Source: Manduca sexta
Lineage: Eukaryota; Arthropoda; Insecta; Lepidoptera; Sphingidae
NCBI RefSeq assembly: GCF_014839805.1
Contig: NC_051134.1
Coordinates: 11,873,170-11,937,169 of the forward strand
DNA length: 64,000 nt
Reading direction: 5' to 3'
Of the stretch, positions 34,392 through 47,889 are shown one piece after another. The notes below the pieces were generated by a model that was not told the DNA's origin, made no database searches, and saw nothing but the letters and a program-made list of their open reading frames with translations. Position 1 is the stretch's first letter; each line of letters begins with the position of its first letter. The position numbers were made by a program, and so were the translations under genes.

Positions 34392-35822
34392 TAATATATG
34401 CCAGACAAATGCCAGTGTCAATCCGTACATTTATTATAAGCGCACAATTAATAATTGTCGTTAGACTACATAATTTTTTTTTACTAAGTTTACATAAAAA
34501 GTGATAGACATTGAAAGAATAAAGGTAAGTATATGCACATTGCGCAGCCATGCACAGCCTATAAAACAGCTAAAACATAGTGTTGTTAGGGTTTCACCAC
34601 TGCCACCTTCAAAGTACTTATATAAATATTAACAAGTCACATAAAACAAAACTCACCCGGGATCGATCCTACTCACGATTTCAGTACCACCGCGGTACGA
34701 AACCTATCTAAATCTTTGTACCTACTGTATTATTAAATTAGTTTAAATAAGCTGTAAAAATATTATGCAATAAGAACTAGGCACCAATTTACTCTAAATG
34801 TCTTTGTAGAAAATAGTTTACCCAAACGTATTACGTAAAGTCTTCATATTTCGTCTTCCTGAGGGCTCTATTTTAGGCTCTAACGTTAAGCAGGCCATTA
34901 CCTAAATTTCGGCGACTTAGGGAATTGTCAAGAATGATATTACCTAACTACGCTCGGGAATTATTATACTAACCTTATCCTGATACGTTTTGTACTCAAC
35001 TTTGAAAGTTATTTTATTTCTATTTGCGGATTTCCGATAAATTTACTAAATGATGTAGAGACATTAACTATTCGGGCGTATGTCACACGATATCACTGAT
35101 TGCTAATCGATATGATGATGTATAGCTCTTGCTTATGGCTCCACTTGTATTTCAATTGCTTTTGTACCAAACAGTCACAGAGATAATAGAATTTCACACA
35201 CTTGAATTATTTTTAATAAATTAGTAAATATGTGGATTCTTTTAAAACGATTTATACCAAGAAATTTATATTGAAAATGGTAATCAATATTAATTTATTT
35301 TTATGTTTGTAAATATATATATTAATGTTAGAAGTGGAATAAATTACGCTGTGCATACATAACACAGTGATAAGTAGTGTCACGTAAATACATACATCAG
35401 TCTATAATTAATTACATTTATAAGTTATTTCAGATCAAAGGATTACCGCTTATGTAAAAGCTTTTGAAAGGAATTACGAACAAAGTTGTAGTCGTAGCTT
35501 TTGCGATGCGATGTGTAGTTTTTTAATAAATAATATGGACAGTCACTCATAAAAGTATCTAACTGAATAAATTCGAAACTTCATAACGCTACTACCCATT
35601 AAATTCGATAGAAATATTCTTTTTCCTTTATATCAAGTAAAGTGAACACTTTGAAATTTATTTTAGTTAAGAAACGTCGATTGTAGGTATGGAGACAAAA
35701 GTTTAAAGACAATTTCGCAATTTTAAAATTGTTCAGTTACTTTTGCGGCCGACTGTACGTCAACAGAATACTAAAACTGTAGTATTGTTACACTACTAGA
35801 TTGTTATCGTAATGTTAAAACA
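34392..35822. other. AT-rich sequence, nothing recognised
   Basis: No exon, element or compositional feature could be supported in this stretch. Confidence 0.4.
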
Positions 35823-35980
35823 GTCTGACTCGGTGGCGAAGTTATTGCGTGCGCGGTACGACACCGCTCTGAGGTTCTAGATTAGAATCGCCCGTCGGGC
35901 ATAGTAACATTGGAGTTTTCTGCCTATATGGTGATAGGGTTGCCTCCTATCATATCATATTCATGGGTTAAACAGGAACG
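35823..35980 (+). repeat. truncated tRNA-derived SINE (same family as 2.3 kb)
   Basis: It aligns by eye with the 2.3 kb SINE: CTCGGTGGCGAAGTTATTG (A-box region), CTCTGAGGTTCTAGATTAGA (decayed B box), GTTTTCTGCC and CCTATCATATCATATTCATG. Both pol III boxes are mutated and the 3' tail is missing. Confidence 0.7.
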
Positions 35981-36099
35981 TGGAGCTAATAATATAGAAA
36001 ACCAGCCAAATATGAATGCACTCACCAAATGAAGGTTCCGTATTTTGAACACCATTTGTAGGTAAGTATCCGCTGTAATCTTACCTTATTACTTAGGTA

Positions 36100-36314
36100 C
36101 TAATATTATAGATGTGAATGTTTGTGCAAATGTTTAGATGTTTAGTGCAAAAACCCCTGAACGGATTTTACACACGGGTTGATCATGTCTTGAAACAACA
36201 CAGGTTAATTTTATCCCGTTAATTTGCTCGCATGGGAAATAATGTTATTTTAGATTTGATTTCTAAATAAATTGCGATGCATGTTACGCGGGCAAAACCA
36301 CGAGCAACAACTGG
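36100..36314 (-). repeat. dispersed lepidopteran repeat (relative of the 43.3 kb copy)
   Basis: Read on the minus strand it has TTGCTCGTGGTTTTGCCCGC, ATTATTTCCCATGCGAGCAA, ATTAACGGGATAAAATTAAC and TCAAGACATGATCAACCC, and ends in an ATTCACATCTATAATATTAG tail. The same blocks in the same order occur in plus orientation at 43.34-43.63 kb. There is no ORF and the class is uncertain. Confidence 0.6.
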
Positions 36315-36849
36315 TAACATGTTTATTATGACAATGTCAGGTACCATCTCCTCTCTATTACAAATTAAAAAATAAAATCCTTAGGTGAGGCAGGACATCA
36401 ACAGGTAAGTATACATACGTATATATAGCATGGGCTTAGTACTACAGTTCTGTTAGAACTCTTAACTTAAGTATTTTCGTATAAAAATATAACCTAACTA
36501 TAAACATAAAAAGAACCACTGTACAGTGTACACACAACGGTCTCTTCAATTTATAATTAAACCACAAAAATTAAAGTGTGCGGGCGCAATGTCAACATGT
36601 CGCTTTGAAATATAATTAACGTCCGGTGGTCCTGGCTTTCTTGTTTACGGAAGAATTCTCCAAACAAACTGCGGAACTTGTTGCTTCAACTTTGACGGAG
36701 CTTGATTATAATTAATTCAGAAGACCACTAAGCTATGTTTTGTTTTGTCGACGAATAAGGCTTCTGTACATTTTAAAATATTTTGAATATTTATTGTATT
36801 TTATTGTTAGTTTTTGCTTTATGTTAAGCGTCTCTTAGCCACACGTAGA

Positions 36850-37191
36850 TAAATAATAATAGTAATAATAATATCAGCCCTGTATTATATACTTGCCCAC
36901 TGCTGAGCACGGGCCTCCTCTACTCTACTACTGAGAGGTATTAGGCCTTAGTCCACTACGCTGGCCTAGTGAGGAGTGGTAGACTTTACACACCTTCGAA
37001 ATTCCTATAGAGAATTTCTCAGATGTACAGGTTTCCTCACAATGTTTTCCTTCACCGTTATAGCGAACGATAAATTCACAAAGAATACACACATGATTTT
37101 AGAAAAGTCAGAGGTGTGTGCCCTTGGGATTTGAACCTGCGGACATTCGTCTTTGCAGTTCGTTCCACACCCAACTAGGCTATCGCCGCTT
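36850..37191 (-). repeat. near full-length tRNA-derived SINE, second family
   Basis: Read on the minus strand it starts AAGCGGCGATAGCCTAGTTG (A-box region), then GGTTCAAATCCC (B box). The body follows, with ACGGTGAAGGAAAACATTGT and GGCCAGCGTAGTGGACTAAG. It ends ATACAGGGCTGATATTATTA plus a TAT/TAA simple repeat. It is the best-preserved copy of the family found at 26.5 kb. Confidence 0.88.
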
Positions 37192-38636
37192 ATGCACAAT
37201 ACTATACAATATTTTGAAATATAAAGTACTGCATAATATTGCCCACTGTTCATCAAAGTCGTCAATTTGAGACATTAGATGCTAGAGTATCATATTATTA
37301 TCTACAATGTTAATTTAGCCGGAGAACATTACGCAACAATGTTTGCACGCTGCGGCTTGATAGCAACAAATATGCATAATGCAGTGACTTTCGTATAGAT
37401 ATACTAGATGATCAGACTGGAGGTAATACGAATATTATTGGATATATTCACAAGGGTTGTTTATGAAGCACGTAGACATCCATCAGCTATTCTTGTTATA
37501 AATCAATTGATGGATGCTGAATCTTCTTTAAAACATACTTGAAAGTTTATTTTGAAGATCCTATATTAGAGTAAAACAAATTCAAGTAGAAATAAAAAAA
37601 GATAGACACGAAATGTTCCGATTATATTAAAGGTTGGATCAAAATTCTATTAATTAATTTGAGAGACGTAGCGCTCTATTTGTCTACCTCATTAGTGAAA
37701 TGTAGCTCTAAAGGGTTAATGAATATACCGTCTGGTGTACGGTAACTGTTATTAACTTTTCCGAGACTAAACCGCAGGAGCGTGTCCAAGTTGAGACGGG
37801 CTTTACTGACCAACGTCATAAAAGTTTTATTAAAATAATTGTAAACGTAGACCCGCGTCAGTTTCATTTGTAATGGAAATATTACCTTTTTGATTGGGAG
37901 GTACCATAGGTCCACAGACTTTTCGAGAATCTGTTTAACTATTTTATTATTTTTATTATTGGAAAATTTTCTGTTTGCATTAAAACCTTATAAATTTTGT
38001 TAACTATGTTAGCTCTAATAAGTATAAGATTTTTTAAATAGCTCTGTCAAATACCTACTCTCTATCTATAGTGTATGATAATTTAGCTTATGATTTAGCT
38101 TTATTATATTCAATAATTCCATTCCTTGTAGAAATTCAGAGTCAATGGCGTCGCGGCCGGGTACACCAACTATCGAGTAACAAGATTTGGTCGGTCACAA
38201 TCGCGCCATTATCCACGCTCCAGGGAATCCAATTCACTATATTGTCTGCGATGTTTCATTCTACTGATTTAGTTCAAGCGGCTCGTTTTAGTCTATTTGC
38301 AATGATACATCTTGTAACTTCATTTGTCGGCGGTGAATCAATGCCGAACACAATCGCTTTATGTGCAATTTGGTGATAAGATTATATCAATTGGACGTTC
38401 ATTCTATTGATGATAACGTATAACTTAATAGTCAATATTGTAGTAATCTGCTTGAGTGGTACGTTTAAATAATGACTGTTTATGGGAGAATGCTATATTG
38501 CAATTTAATTGGAATAATGAAAAAGCGGTATATACGTTACCATGCGAATATTGAAAATGCTGATTTTATCTTTTAAAGGACTGGAATTAAGGCAATTTAT
38601 AATTTTTGAACTACCGAGGTGTCTGTTCACCCACAA
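37192..38636. other. unassigned sequence with two unexplained ORFs
   Basis: A minus-strand open stretch of about 105 codons ends at 37676 (contains DLWYLPIKKVIFPLQ and GIFINPLELHFTNEVDK), and a plus-strand ORF spans 38071-38376. Neither shows a known domain or flanking splice sites, and both may be chance in AT-rich DNA. Confidence 0.3.
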
Positions 38637-38760
38637 GCTGGACAGATGACCTCATAAAAGTCGCAGGAGGACGCTGGTTGCAATATGTCGATCTTGAACT
38701 CTTTGGGGGAGGTCCATGTTCAACAGCGGACATCCTGCGGCTGATGATGATGATGTTGAT
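38637..38760 (+). repeat. 3' end of an RTE-type LINE
   Basis: The reading frame WTDDLIKVAGGRW matches the conserved C-terminal end of RTE retrotransposon proteins ('RWTDDLVKxAGxRW'). The DNA runs on through TTTGGGGGAGGTCCATGTTC and CAGCGGACATCC to a GATGAT simple tail, as these LINEs do. Only the last 120 bases remain (5' truncated). Confidence 0.75.
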
Positions 38761-41700
38761 ATTTTTTTAAATGGTGCTCATCTTAGGTAAGAAATGGGTT
38801 TTTGATTAATTTATAAAGTTTCAGTTTTGCTTAGCAACAAACACGATAATCTTTTCGCTGTTATTTCCAAAGATCACGAGAAAGTGAGCAGGATTCTGCA
38901 CCCGGCTACAATATAACTTTGATGAGAACTTAATGGGCAATAAATGAAATCTCGGCGAACAAATTTCATTAGGGGTTATTGTTGGGTAGGAGCCGCAGAC
39001 GCGTCAAATTGGCTAACTCAGCGGGTCGAAGAGCGGCACGCGGCATGCCGACTGCTCGCAGTAGCTCTCTCGCCATGAGTGACGCTTTTGTAATGGGCTA
39101 GTTATTCATATCAGGTTATGGCTATTGTTACGTTCTGTTAAGTTTATGCGTGAAGATACTTTTATACGTGTGTATTTTGAATTTATATATGACTATATTT
39201 TTGTAAAATTTGATTGTCGAGTTGCGCAAGGAGTAGCACGTAGCGTTACAGACACAAGTTATTGATGACTGTCTAAATATTTTTACTATTCTCAAATCAA
39301 TGTTAAAATCATTAACACATAGATTGATAGTCCATTATATTAACAATATATATATATACAAAATAGACATTTATGTATTCAGCTATTCAAAACTATCCAC
39401 AATATGATGTTAAACTTATTTTCTTTATTAGAACAATGCTTACATGAGGTCAGGAAATTAATAACATGCCCGACATGTTTCGCGACGACGTCCTCGGCAA
39501 ACGTTAATAACAAGAAAAAAGATCTGGGACCTTATTACACTGTTAAAACAGGCGAATGTTATAGCATTATTACACAGATTTTTATTCATAATGTTATTTC
39601 TTTTAAGATCAGTACATTTTATATTCCTAAACAAATAACTTCCATTTTTTAAATAATTGGCAGTATGACGTATTTGATTGAGTTGAAGAATCCGTCCATA
39701 TGAAATATCGGTCATGTAATCTTATTTAAAGACTTATTCTTATAAATTATACCTTGGCTAAAAAGTAAATAATTGATCAATTTTATTTTTATAGCTGTAA
39801 TGTTTAAATAGTTCATGTTGTATTATATTCTAGAAATATAATGTAGAGAGGTGATTTGTAATTAAATGGTGGCTGGTGTTTAAAATATATCTTGAAACTT
39901 ATGACTTACGTTACTACCTTTAAAGATCTAATTCCATCGGTCATTTTTTGATAGATATAGAAGTAAATATATAAATGGCATTGACCCTTGATATTATTAC
40001 ATAGAACTAAAATATCACTTCAATTTTAAATAAATAAGTATCGACTTTCAATTAATATGTCTTTAATTTTCACTTACCATAAAAGAGACCTACATAAAAG
40101 GCTATATATACATTGTGTTTTATTGATTTTAGCACGTACCTAATATATACAGAGACACTACTTTTCAAATGTATGTTAAGTGGTTACTAGGTTAAATTAC
40201 GTAAATAAATTCAAGGAAGAACCTTGAGCAGTGTTCTTTACAAAACCTCTACTTAAGAGATTGCTTCATAAATATTTTCTTTACTTCACATTTTCGATGA
40301 AGCTGAACAAGTTTAAACACTGAAAACGTCGGAATGAGCAGTGTTCTTTGTTATTGAAATAGTTACAGTTTTTTGCGAACGCTAAGGAATTTCTTAGCAA
40401 ACGTTTCAAGACGAGTTTGATGTATTTTTTTCTGTAAGAAAATATGGAATTGTTTTCTCTTCTCTAAAGGTTTACATAGGACGATGTAGTTTGGATAACA
40501 ACGCAAATTACATGCTATAGATTGCGATTGTAGTGTATTCATATTCGTTTCATCTGTCCAATGTACCGGCAAGGTCATATCCCGATCTCTATTTAAGGAG
40601 AAAGTTTTGATAGCTTTTGGGTTCTTTGTATTGTTTGAGACATATGGTTACGTTGTGGGGTTGACTATATTACTATACGAGAATTACACGACAATTTTTT
40701 TTTATTATAAATGCGCTTTCTTGTTCTCAACATTTGTATGTCGCCTTCATCGGGGCAACTTACATGGACTGTGAAAGGTTTTAAAGAGACGAAAGAGGAT
40801 AAAACTTTCTGTGTTCATAATGAGTGTAAAACCCGTAAGGAACGTATGCAAAAATCATACGCCTTTTAAAGTTTACATTGATGTATGTTTGTAACATTTT
40901 ACTTCGTTCGTCACTTGATGCAACAAAAGGCGTTTCTCGTGTAGTCGTGAGTCTGCCAAACGTGAAGTATATTGCAATTTCGAATGCCGGCAGCAAGCTT
41001 TGACCTTTTTATTTGATATTGTTACAAATATTTGTATAACGTACCGAGTGGAGAGTTTTGTAAATACTCCACTGTTAGTTTAAATTGAATATATTTACCC
41101 TTGCATTTTTGATTTTGTTTGATTTTAATTGTGTGCAATATTATTTGACCTTTATGATTAATAACACACATTTTGTGACCATTGCGTGAAGCGTCCTGAT
41201 GTTTCGTAAAATAAATTTAGTTGTCAATTATCGAGTCCTTCATGGGTCACAATATTGCAAGATGAAAATACGAACACAGCTGCAAACTCTTTATGTTAAA
41301 TTTATTAATTGAAGATAAACAATATTTTACAGATTTAAACGTGTACCCAATACGGAAACTGTGATAAAAAATGATTATTTTATTACACGTGAATATGGTT
41401 CTTGTCACGTTTCATACGTATTGAACACGAGACGATCCAAATGTGTATCTAATTTTGTTTTCATGATAATATTGCTATTATGCCAGTAGTAATTGAATTA
41501 GCGGGGGTAAGGCTGCCTTATAATCTAGTCATATCCTTTATTCATTATTGTTATATTATTATTTGTAGTTCTTCTTTTTTCTGGTTACCTATTGTTTCAC
41601 ATTATCATTAATTTTGTTTGAAACTCAGGATTATAAGAGTCCGTTGAAATGCCAAAGGACTGCCACTAAAAGTAAAAAAATACACATTTTTGATTAACTG

Positions 41701-42054
41701 AACCCAGTGAGTCAAACAAAATTGAATTGAAAGTCGGAAATTATTAGAACGTGAGGATACGATATATGGCAAAAATATATGACGATATTGCTCTCGGTGG
41801 CATACTGACGTCATAATTTTAATTAAGTCACTCACGTCTGGGCTGGTCAGTAATCTCGTTACCTGCCCTCCGGCTACATTGTGTTACGTGACTCGGTGCT
41901 ACGGCGCTACGAGGTTCTACGTCACACGATCATAATTTTCGCGAAAATCGAATTGCATTCTGGTATCCACTACGTATCTGCTACGTCGGTAAATTGAAAT
42001 ATTGCTGTAAATAATATTATCTTTATCGGATATTAGTTAGTACATACACTTTCA
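38761..42054. other. AT-rich sequence, nothing recognised
   Basis: There are CpG-richer patches at about 38990-39085 and 41830-41945, without ORFs or recognisable promoter elements. Short ORFs (39404-39652 plus, 40363-40578 minus) are unsupported. Confidence 0.35.
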
Positions 42055-42362
42055 CGCCTCTTATCCCCACAGGCAGACATGCTACTGCACCTACTTTTTG
42101 CCCTGCGTATTCCGCCCCATGATGTGACTCTTATCTCCCCAAAGGGGTAGGCAGAGGCGCAACTGCTCTTACTATTTTGCCCTGTGTATTCCGCCCGATG
42201 ATATGACAGGTCGCGAGCTTATCGCCATGTCGGAATGAAATCCAGACCCTGAATTAATACTGAGTGGAAACACTCTTTATTAGTTTGCTCGACGAGGGGA
42301 TCAAACCCGAGACCTCAGCATTGCAATCGTACCCAAATAAAACTACGGCTCTGAGGCAGTCA
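42055..42362 (-). repeat. tRNA-derived SINE with duplicated tail
   Basis: Read on the minus strand it starts ACTGCCTCAGAGCCGTAG, has a B-box-like GGTTTGATCCCC, then GACATGGCGATAAGCTCGCG as in the 2.3 kb SINE. Its 3' part occurs twice: units at about 42128-42207 and 42058-42127 both carry the TGCCCTGYGTATTCCGCCC and GATGATRTGAC blocks (plus-strand reading). The duplication is unusual for this family. Confidence 0.75.
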
Positions 42363-43342
42363 TTACTTATATTAATTAGTAGGCAACGATAATACCAACT
42401 TTTATGTATACAGAGAAGTCCTTGATGCTCTCGTAAATCGTATCTTATAAAAAAAGAGAGCTCCGCCACCGCCGGGCGATTCATTTTATTTAATATTTTT
42501 ATATGCATTGTTATTTTTAAGATATGTACAAAAACATAAAAAGTTACTTTCAAAATGAAGAGTATAAAAATCTTACAGTGTTAATATGACCAATATTGGC
42601 GGCTAAAAGGCTCAAAGGCGGCTATTTAAGTTTATTAAAAAAAGATATCTACTTAAAACATTACTATAGAATTATTGAGAGAGTTATGATCAGGGGCAAT
42701 CTTGGTTGTGTTCGTTATTCTTCTTAAACAAAGTTCACAATAATTTATGACCAATATTTTTCCGTCCATGTACATACAATTAAAAACTAGACCATGAATT
42801 CTTAAAACAAAATAATTAATAAATGATTATCTTGATTTAATAAAATTTTATTAAAATTATGTTTTTTTTTCATTTTTATCCTTTGTTATAAGAACTAGGT
42901 TCTAAGCAATAAATTTAAACATTATTTTCTACGTTTTTAGTTTACTACAATTAAGAATAATGTTCTAAGTCTGGTAATATAAAATCACATTGTATGTTAT
43001 TTAAACATATTAAGGATCAAAAAAATTCTTTGTAACATTATTAAAATATATTAAGAATCGAAAATATTTTGTACATGAATGATACAATTTATGCCTGATA
43101 CCTACATTAATATCTGCCAGGAAATTCAAGGTAATCTCTTTAGCCTTCGAGGGCGTAAGTAGACGTATCAAACGTCCCGGTAATACACTAAAGGTACAGT
43201 CCGACGTGTCAGTTAGGCTGAGAAGGCAAAGGTTCCGGGTATTTCTGATATACAGTACGAGAACCCTACATAGTGACATAAAACCGGCTTAAACAAAGAT
43301 TTTGTTTTTGTTTCTGACTTAACGTCTTTTATAGATGATTAG
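42363..43342. other. AT-rich sequence with one unexplained ORF
   Basis: A minus-strand ORF at 43010-43279 is GC-richer in its first half (for example TSDCTFSVLPGRLIRLLTPS) and may be a transposon fragment. I do not recognise it. Confidence 0.3.
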
Positions 43343-43626
43343 GTGTTGCTTGCGGCTTTGCTCGCCTGAAATGCCTTTCCCGCTATAATAGTACCTAAAT
43401 CACTGTACGACGCCATTTGTTTAAAAAAACATATTAAAATCATTATTTCCCATGTGCGCAAATTAACGGGATAGAATTGACTTATGTATTGGCCGTATGT
43501 ATATCCAAGACATGATGTACCTTTGTGCCAAATTTCATCCAAATCCGTTTAGCTGTTTCTGTGTCTACTTCTAAGAAACATCCAAACGTTTTTTTCAAAC
43601 ATTCGTATTTATAATATTAATAAGAT
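43343..43626 (+). repeat. dispersed lepidopteran repeat
   Basis: The sequence starts AGGTGTTGCTTGCGGCTTTG and passes through ATTATTTCCCATGTGCGCAA, ATTAACGGGATAGAATTGAC and CCAAATTTCATCCAAATCCG, with a terminal ATTTATAATATTAATA. It shares order and content with the inverted copy at 36.1 kb. It has no ORF. Confidence 0.65.
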
Positions 43627-45211
43627 AAGATGAGTATTAAGAATAAGATCCCTTCTATGGATGTGGTTATAATTTATGATAAATGTTTTATTAATTTAAT
43701 ATTTTGTTAAAGTACAATTAAAAGACGTAATCTAATTATCTTAACTAAGTAACAGTCACGGCTCGTGCCAAGTTTACCAATCAAACAAAAGATAGTCCCC
43801 GACTTTTTGTCAAGTTTCTTATCTTATTAGACTTCATTAAGTATTGGAAATAGTTCGGCATGTTCTTCGTATAATAGGATTGTGTTTCGGCAAAAATATA
43901 TTTGAAAAACCTTACAAAATGTCAGACTTAGCAAACTATATTACGCAGGAAACTTACGGGGAATAAAGTGAAAATTCTGGCACATTGCCGAACGAAACAG
44001 ATGAATTTATGATTTTAATGTAACTTAAGACTATGGCTGATGGTAAAATTCGGGACTGGCCATAAACTGTGATAATTATTATATTATATTAATTGTAAAG
44101 TTGTAAAACACTAACTGCGCTCATCGCCCAGCGACATTAGATAATATGAAATCTCAAAATGGACAGTAATTTCATAGTCCCGTCCACTAATATGTAATAC
44201 AACACTGTTCACCGATGAAAAAAATTGACGAGACTACCTCGATTTATGACTTTTTTCGTCCACTTGTAAAATAGATTAAAATATTAAAAACGTCATTATA
44301 GAGGTTATAGTTGCATGTTCAAACGCTATTCAGTACTTCAGTTCGTGATATTCAGAGTTTTGATGTAAGTTTTGGCGGACAATATTTTGCATGTCCATGA
44401 AACATTACTGTGGAAGTTTCGAAGCTCATAGCCATAAAAGGCGTCGTAAAGATTTTATTTCTATTACAACAGGTCCTTCTCCATTACATCAATAGGTGTA
44501 CATCTAAAATGTCGAAATGTTTTATGTTTTATGGCGTTAAAATTTTTTTTGGAAGTACTTCATAAAAATGGCGTAAATGGCACTGAGAGATAAACTTGCG
44601 TTCATTACGTTTGAAATCGATTCTCGAGAAAAATACGACCTGTTGAAGTAAATTAGTCCGCATTTTACTTCATCGTTAAATTCGACAGACACAGTTGGAA
44701 AATTTTGCAGAAAAAAGGATTTTAGAACTGAGATCTAAAATGAAAAGGAATCTAACTCGCCAAAGGAAATAGCTGACGTATTTCAATTAGATCTTTAAAA
44801 CGTTGTTAGTTTGAAGTTATTTTAGTTACTGGTAGTTTATGAAGTTCTTTTAAGAGTAATTTTTGTACTTAATTCAAAAGAAACGCCTTTACTTCTTTTT
44901 CTTTTAATACTTAGTACGCCTTACTTTTTACTTGTATTATTAAATAAGCAAATACAAGTAATTTTTAAATGTGAACTTATTGACGAATATTATATTATTT
45001 GATTTAATTACTATCTAAAATTATAAATATTATTTAATGCTTGATTTATTTATAAGGAAAATTGTATTTTCCTCAATTACTAAAATATATCGCATGTTGA
45101 CGTGATCGTTTTTATGAAATGCAATGTTCACGATTTGTAATTATGACAGGAAAAATTTGATCCAACCACAGCATAATCCAGAGTAGTTACCTATATAATA
45201 TGTAAATAATA
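43627..45211. other. AT-rich sequence, nothing recognised
   Basis: No exon, repeat with definable ends or regulatory site could be supported. Confidence 0.4.
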
Positions 45212-45213
45212 TA

Positions 45214-45619
45214 CAGGGTCATTTTAACATTGCGTTACTAAATGGAACCCCATATACTTATCTACTTGGAAATAACAATTCACAAAAAGTAAATTAAACT
45301 GTAGATTTAAAATAAAAAAGTGTAAGTTTCGAACAAAATAAATATCAATAAAACATAATTTTAGTTTTACGTGCTCTAATGTCACTACTGCTACTTTAAT
45401 AGAATTCGTCGCAGCAACAACATCACAATTTCAGTAAAAAATACACTTACGTACATGCCATACTCACACTAAACTACATAATGATCAAATAACCAGAAAA
45501 CTAAAACCAGGATTTTTGCTAAAATATTCGTTATTAATCGATGATTTTTAGCACAATGTCAGCAAAGGTGAAGACGAGTATATAGTGTCAATTAGTAACG
45601 CAATATCAAAATGACCCTG
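45214..45619. mobile_element. miniature inverted-repeat element with TA duplication
   Basis: TA at 45212-45213 and 45620-45621 flanks a 406-bp element. The 28-base terminal repeats CAGGGTCATTTTAACATTGC... (left) and CAGGGTCATTTTGATATTGC... (right, opposite strand) both continue GTTACTAA and differ at two positions only. There is no ORF. The TA duplication and length fit a Tc1/mariner-class MITE. Little divergence between the ends suggests a young copy. Confidence 0.85.
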
Positions 45620-46059
45620 TATATGTTTGGGGGATACATTTTTTTATTGTTTAGATAAAGTATACCTTTCTTATTACAATGTAGGACTTGACAACTATAT
45701 TTTGATAATCGATAAAGGTCAACGGACTTGTACCTCAGACTTATTCTAGGGAACAACTAGGTTTTTAACTGTAGTTATTTTTATTTAGGACAAAGGTTCT
45801 ATAAAAGCCTTCGTCATTCAAATCATGTATAACACTGTGATGGATTCATAAGGATATATGTCCACCCACTTGTGTTTATCTTTTTACAGATGAAACAGTA
45901 TTCCCGATGACATTGGATGCACTATATATATAGGTAATTTAGTCACTTATTTGAGATTGAATAATTATCAGTTATCTTGATGATGTTAATGTATAGAATG
46001 TATTTTGTCTTCGCTATATGTCACAATTATAGTTTATTATTATAGCAGGTCATATAAAT

Positions 46060-46118
46060 GTATAATATCTTAATCCTACCTGTGTATCACAATAAATAAA
46101 ATTTGAATTTGAATGAAT
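46060..46118 (+). repeat. possible LINE 3' tail
   Basis: ATCCTACCTGTGTATCACAA followed by TAAATAAAATTTGAATTTGA resembles 3' ends of lepidopteran non-LTR elements. It is too short for a firm class. Confidence 0.3.
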
Positions 46119-46119
46119 T

Positions 46120-47708
46120 TTCTTTTTCATTTCACCCACTTTAATACCTAGTTTAAAATCGGTAGTTAATGACTCTTCTTCTCATTGAAGACATTTTATC
46201 GGCGGTTAGAATTATCACCAGATTGTCTAATTAATTATTTGCCATTTTTTCTATTGAAAAACATGTCTTGATTAGATTAATATTCTCAACTTAAAGATAA
46301 CTGTAATATCACAGAATAAAAACGAAATTACGATTTTTAAAATCATTTCTCATATTTGCTGAAGAACTCTGAATGTTGGTTTGACTTTGAATAATACGAA
46401 GCGTCCCTCGGAGTCAGCCGGGAATACGCATTAGACCCAAAACTTTGCTGAAAGGTGCGAACGTGGTTATTTATGCTCAATTTGATAATAAAGTTACTTA
46501 CATAATTTTTAGCTATGAAATCGACATGATTCGAGATTTATATGAAACATTACAGATATTATACTTGTAAGACGAGAAAAATTGTAACAAATGGACTTAA
46601 GTTTGATGAAATAAATTGTTGTAAAGAAACCGCTGTCTCCGGTAAGTGCTGCAGAAGCTGTAGAGTTTCGCAGGCAGTAATAGTATTATTTGTCGCAGGT
46701 GAGAAGTGTTTCTATCAATCAACAGCTTTAGTTTTGTATACAAGATGGGTAGATAAAGTGGCACTTAGTTATTATTTTTAATTATGAATATTTTTTTACG
46801 TTTTTTTATATTCTGCGATGAATAAAAGTTCAAAATTGGGAATGGAACGGGTAGCGAGATCATAAATCCATTCCGGATTTCATGGAAATGGAAATGCATT
46901 TTACACGTTCCAATTGGAACTGAAATCGTCCAATCTCGATAGGATCAAGAATGGCTATGACACCGTAAAGCCTGATATGCAAAGTTAGTTATATTTCGGG
47001 CGTGACATATAACGTGCTACAAATTACTGTCATGGCGTCGCGTCGCCACAGTCGCCCGGGCAGTTACTCGTACGATAATCACATTACGTGAATGTCTGTA
47101 CTAGTTATGGGTGAATTCGAATTACTGGAAATTATTTTAAAATTGACCTCAGTTGGTCTTTGAAAAGGTCGTTAATTATGTGGTTTATTTGAGCGTGTTG
47201 ACCATGCTTATATGTGAGCGAGCGGAAACTCAGCCAAATACCCCCATATGTTACACAATGTGAGCAAATAAATGATTGCATTTAAACTGTACAAAACATA
47301 AAAACAGAGTTGTATCATAAATCGTTTTTTTTTGAAAGAGTGGTAAGATCTCGATAGAGCCAGCACATTCATGATAGCTTACAGGTATACCTACACTAAA
47401 TTAACTCCAATATATTAATATGCTTATATAATTGCGAAAAGTACTTCATATTATTTCCTATAGTAAAATTGATGTTTGATAAAATATTCTTGTGAAGGTA
47501 AAGTTACTCCTACTGTACCTTTCAATCACTAATCGAAGAGGCCTATTATTAGATAGCGGCTTAACCAAGTGAGAGGGATGGGTCTTCAAAGAGCTCATGT
47601 ATTTTTAATACTGATACGATATGATATTATGTAGAAAGACGGCATAAATAATATATACTTAAACATTTTTCGTCAGTCGACACTTTATGCCCTACTCCAC
47701 TTTAAATT
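46120..47708. other. AT-rich sequence, nothing recognised
   Basis: Contains a GC-richer patch near 47035-47075 (TCGCGTCGCCACAGTCGCCC). No gene was supported. Confidence 0.35.
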
Positions 47709-47889
47709 TGGGCCCTTATTCTGTATGATAGTGTAAACGCGTAACGCGGCCGTGTCATGTTATCTTCGAGAAATGTGCGTGGAATGGTATTCTGTAAGCC
47801 AAATTTCTATAGTCCTAAACATAATGCGTTGTGTTATGTGCTTGTTACACACTGTTAAAATAACGTGCGGGATAGAAAATAAGGCCCCA
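47709..47889. mobile_element. small miniature inverted-repeat element
   Basis: The left end TGGGCCCTTATTCTGTATGA and the right end (opposite strand) TGGGGCCTTATTTTCTATC form imperfect terminal repeats. The subterminal block AGTGTAAACGCGTAAC is also partly mirrored (AACAGTGTGTAAC). At 181 bp with no ORF it looks like a known type of moth MITE beginning 'GGGCCCTATTC'. The target duplication is not clear. Confidence 0.5.

Noticed and set aside
37676..38000. About 105-codon minus-strand open stretch (ends NEVDK)
   Set aside because: Protein-like but without clear acceptor or homology; ORFs of this size also occur by chance in this much AT-rich sequence.
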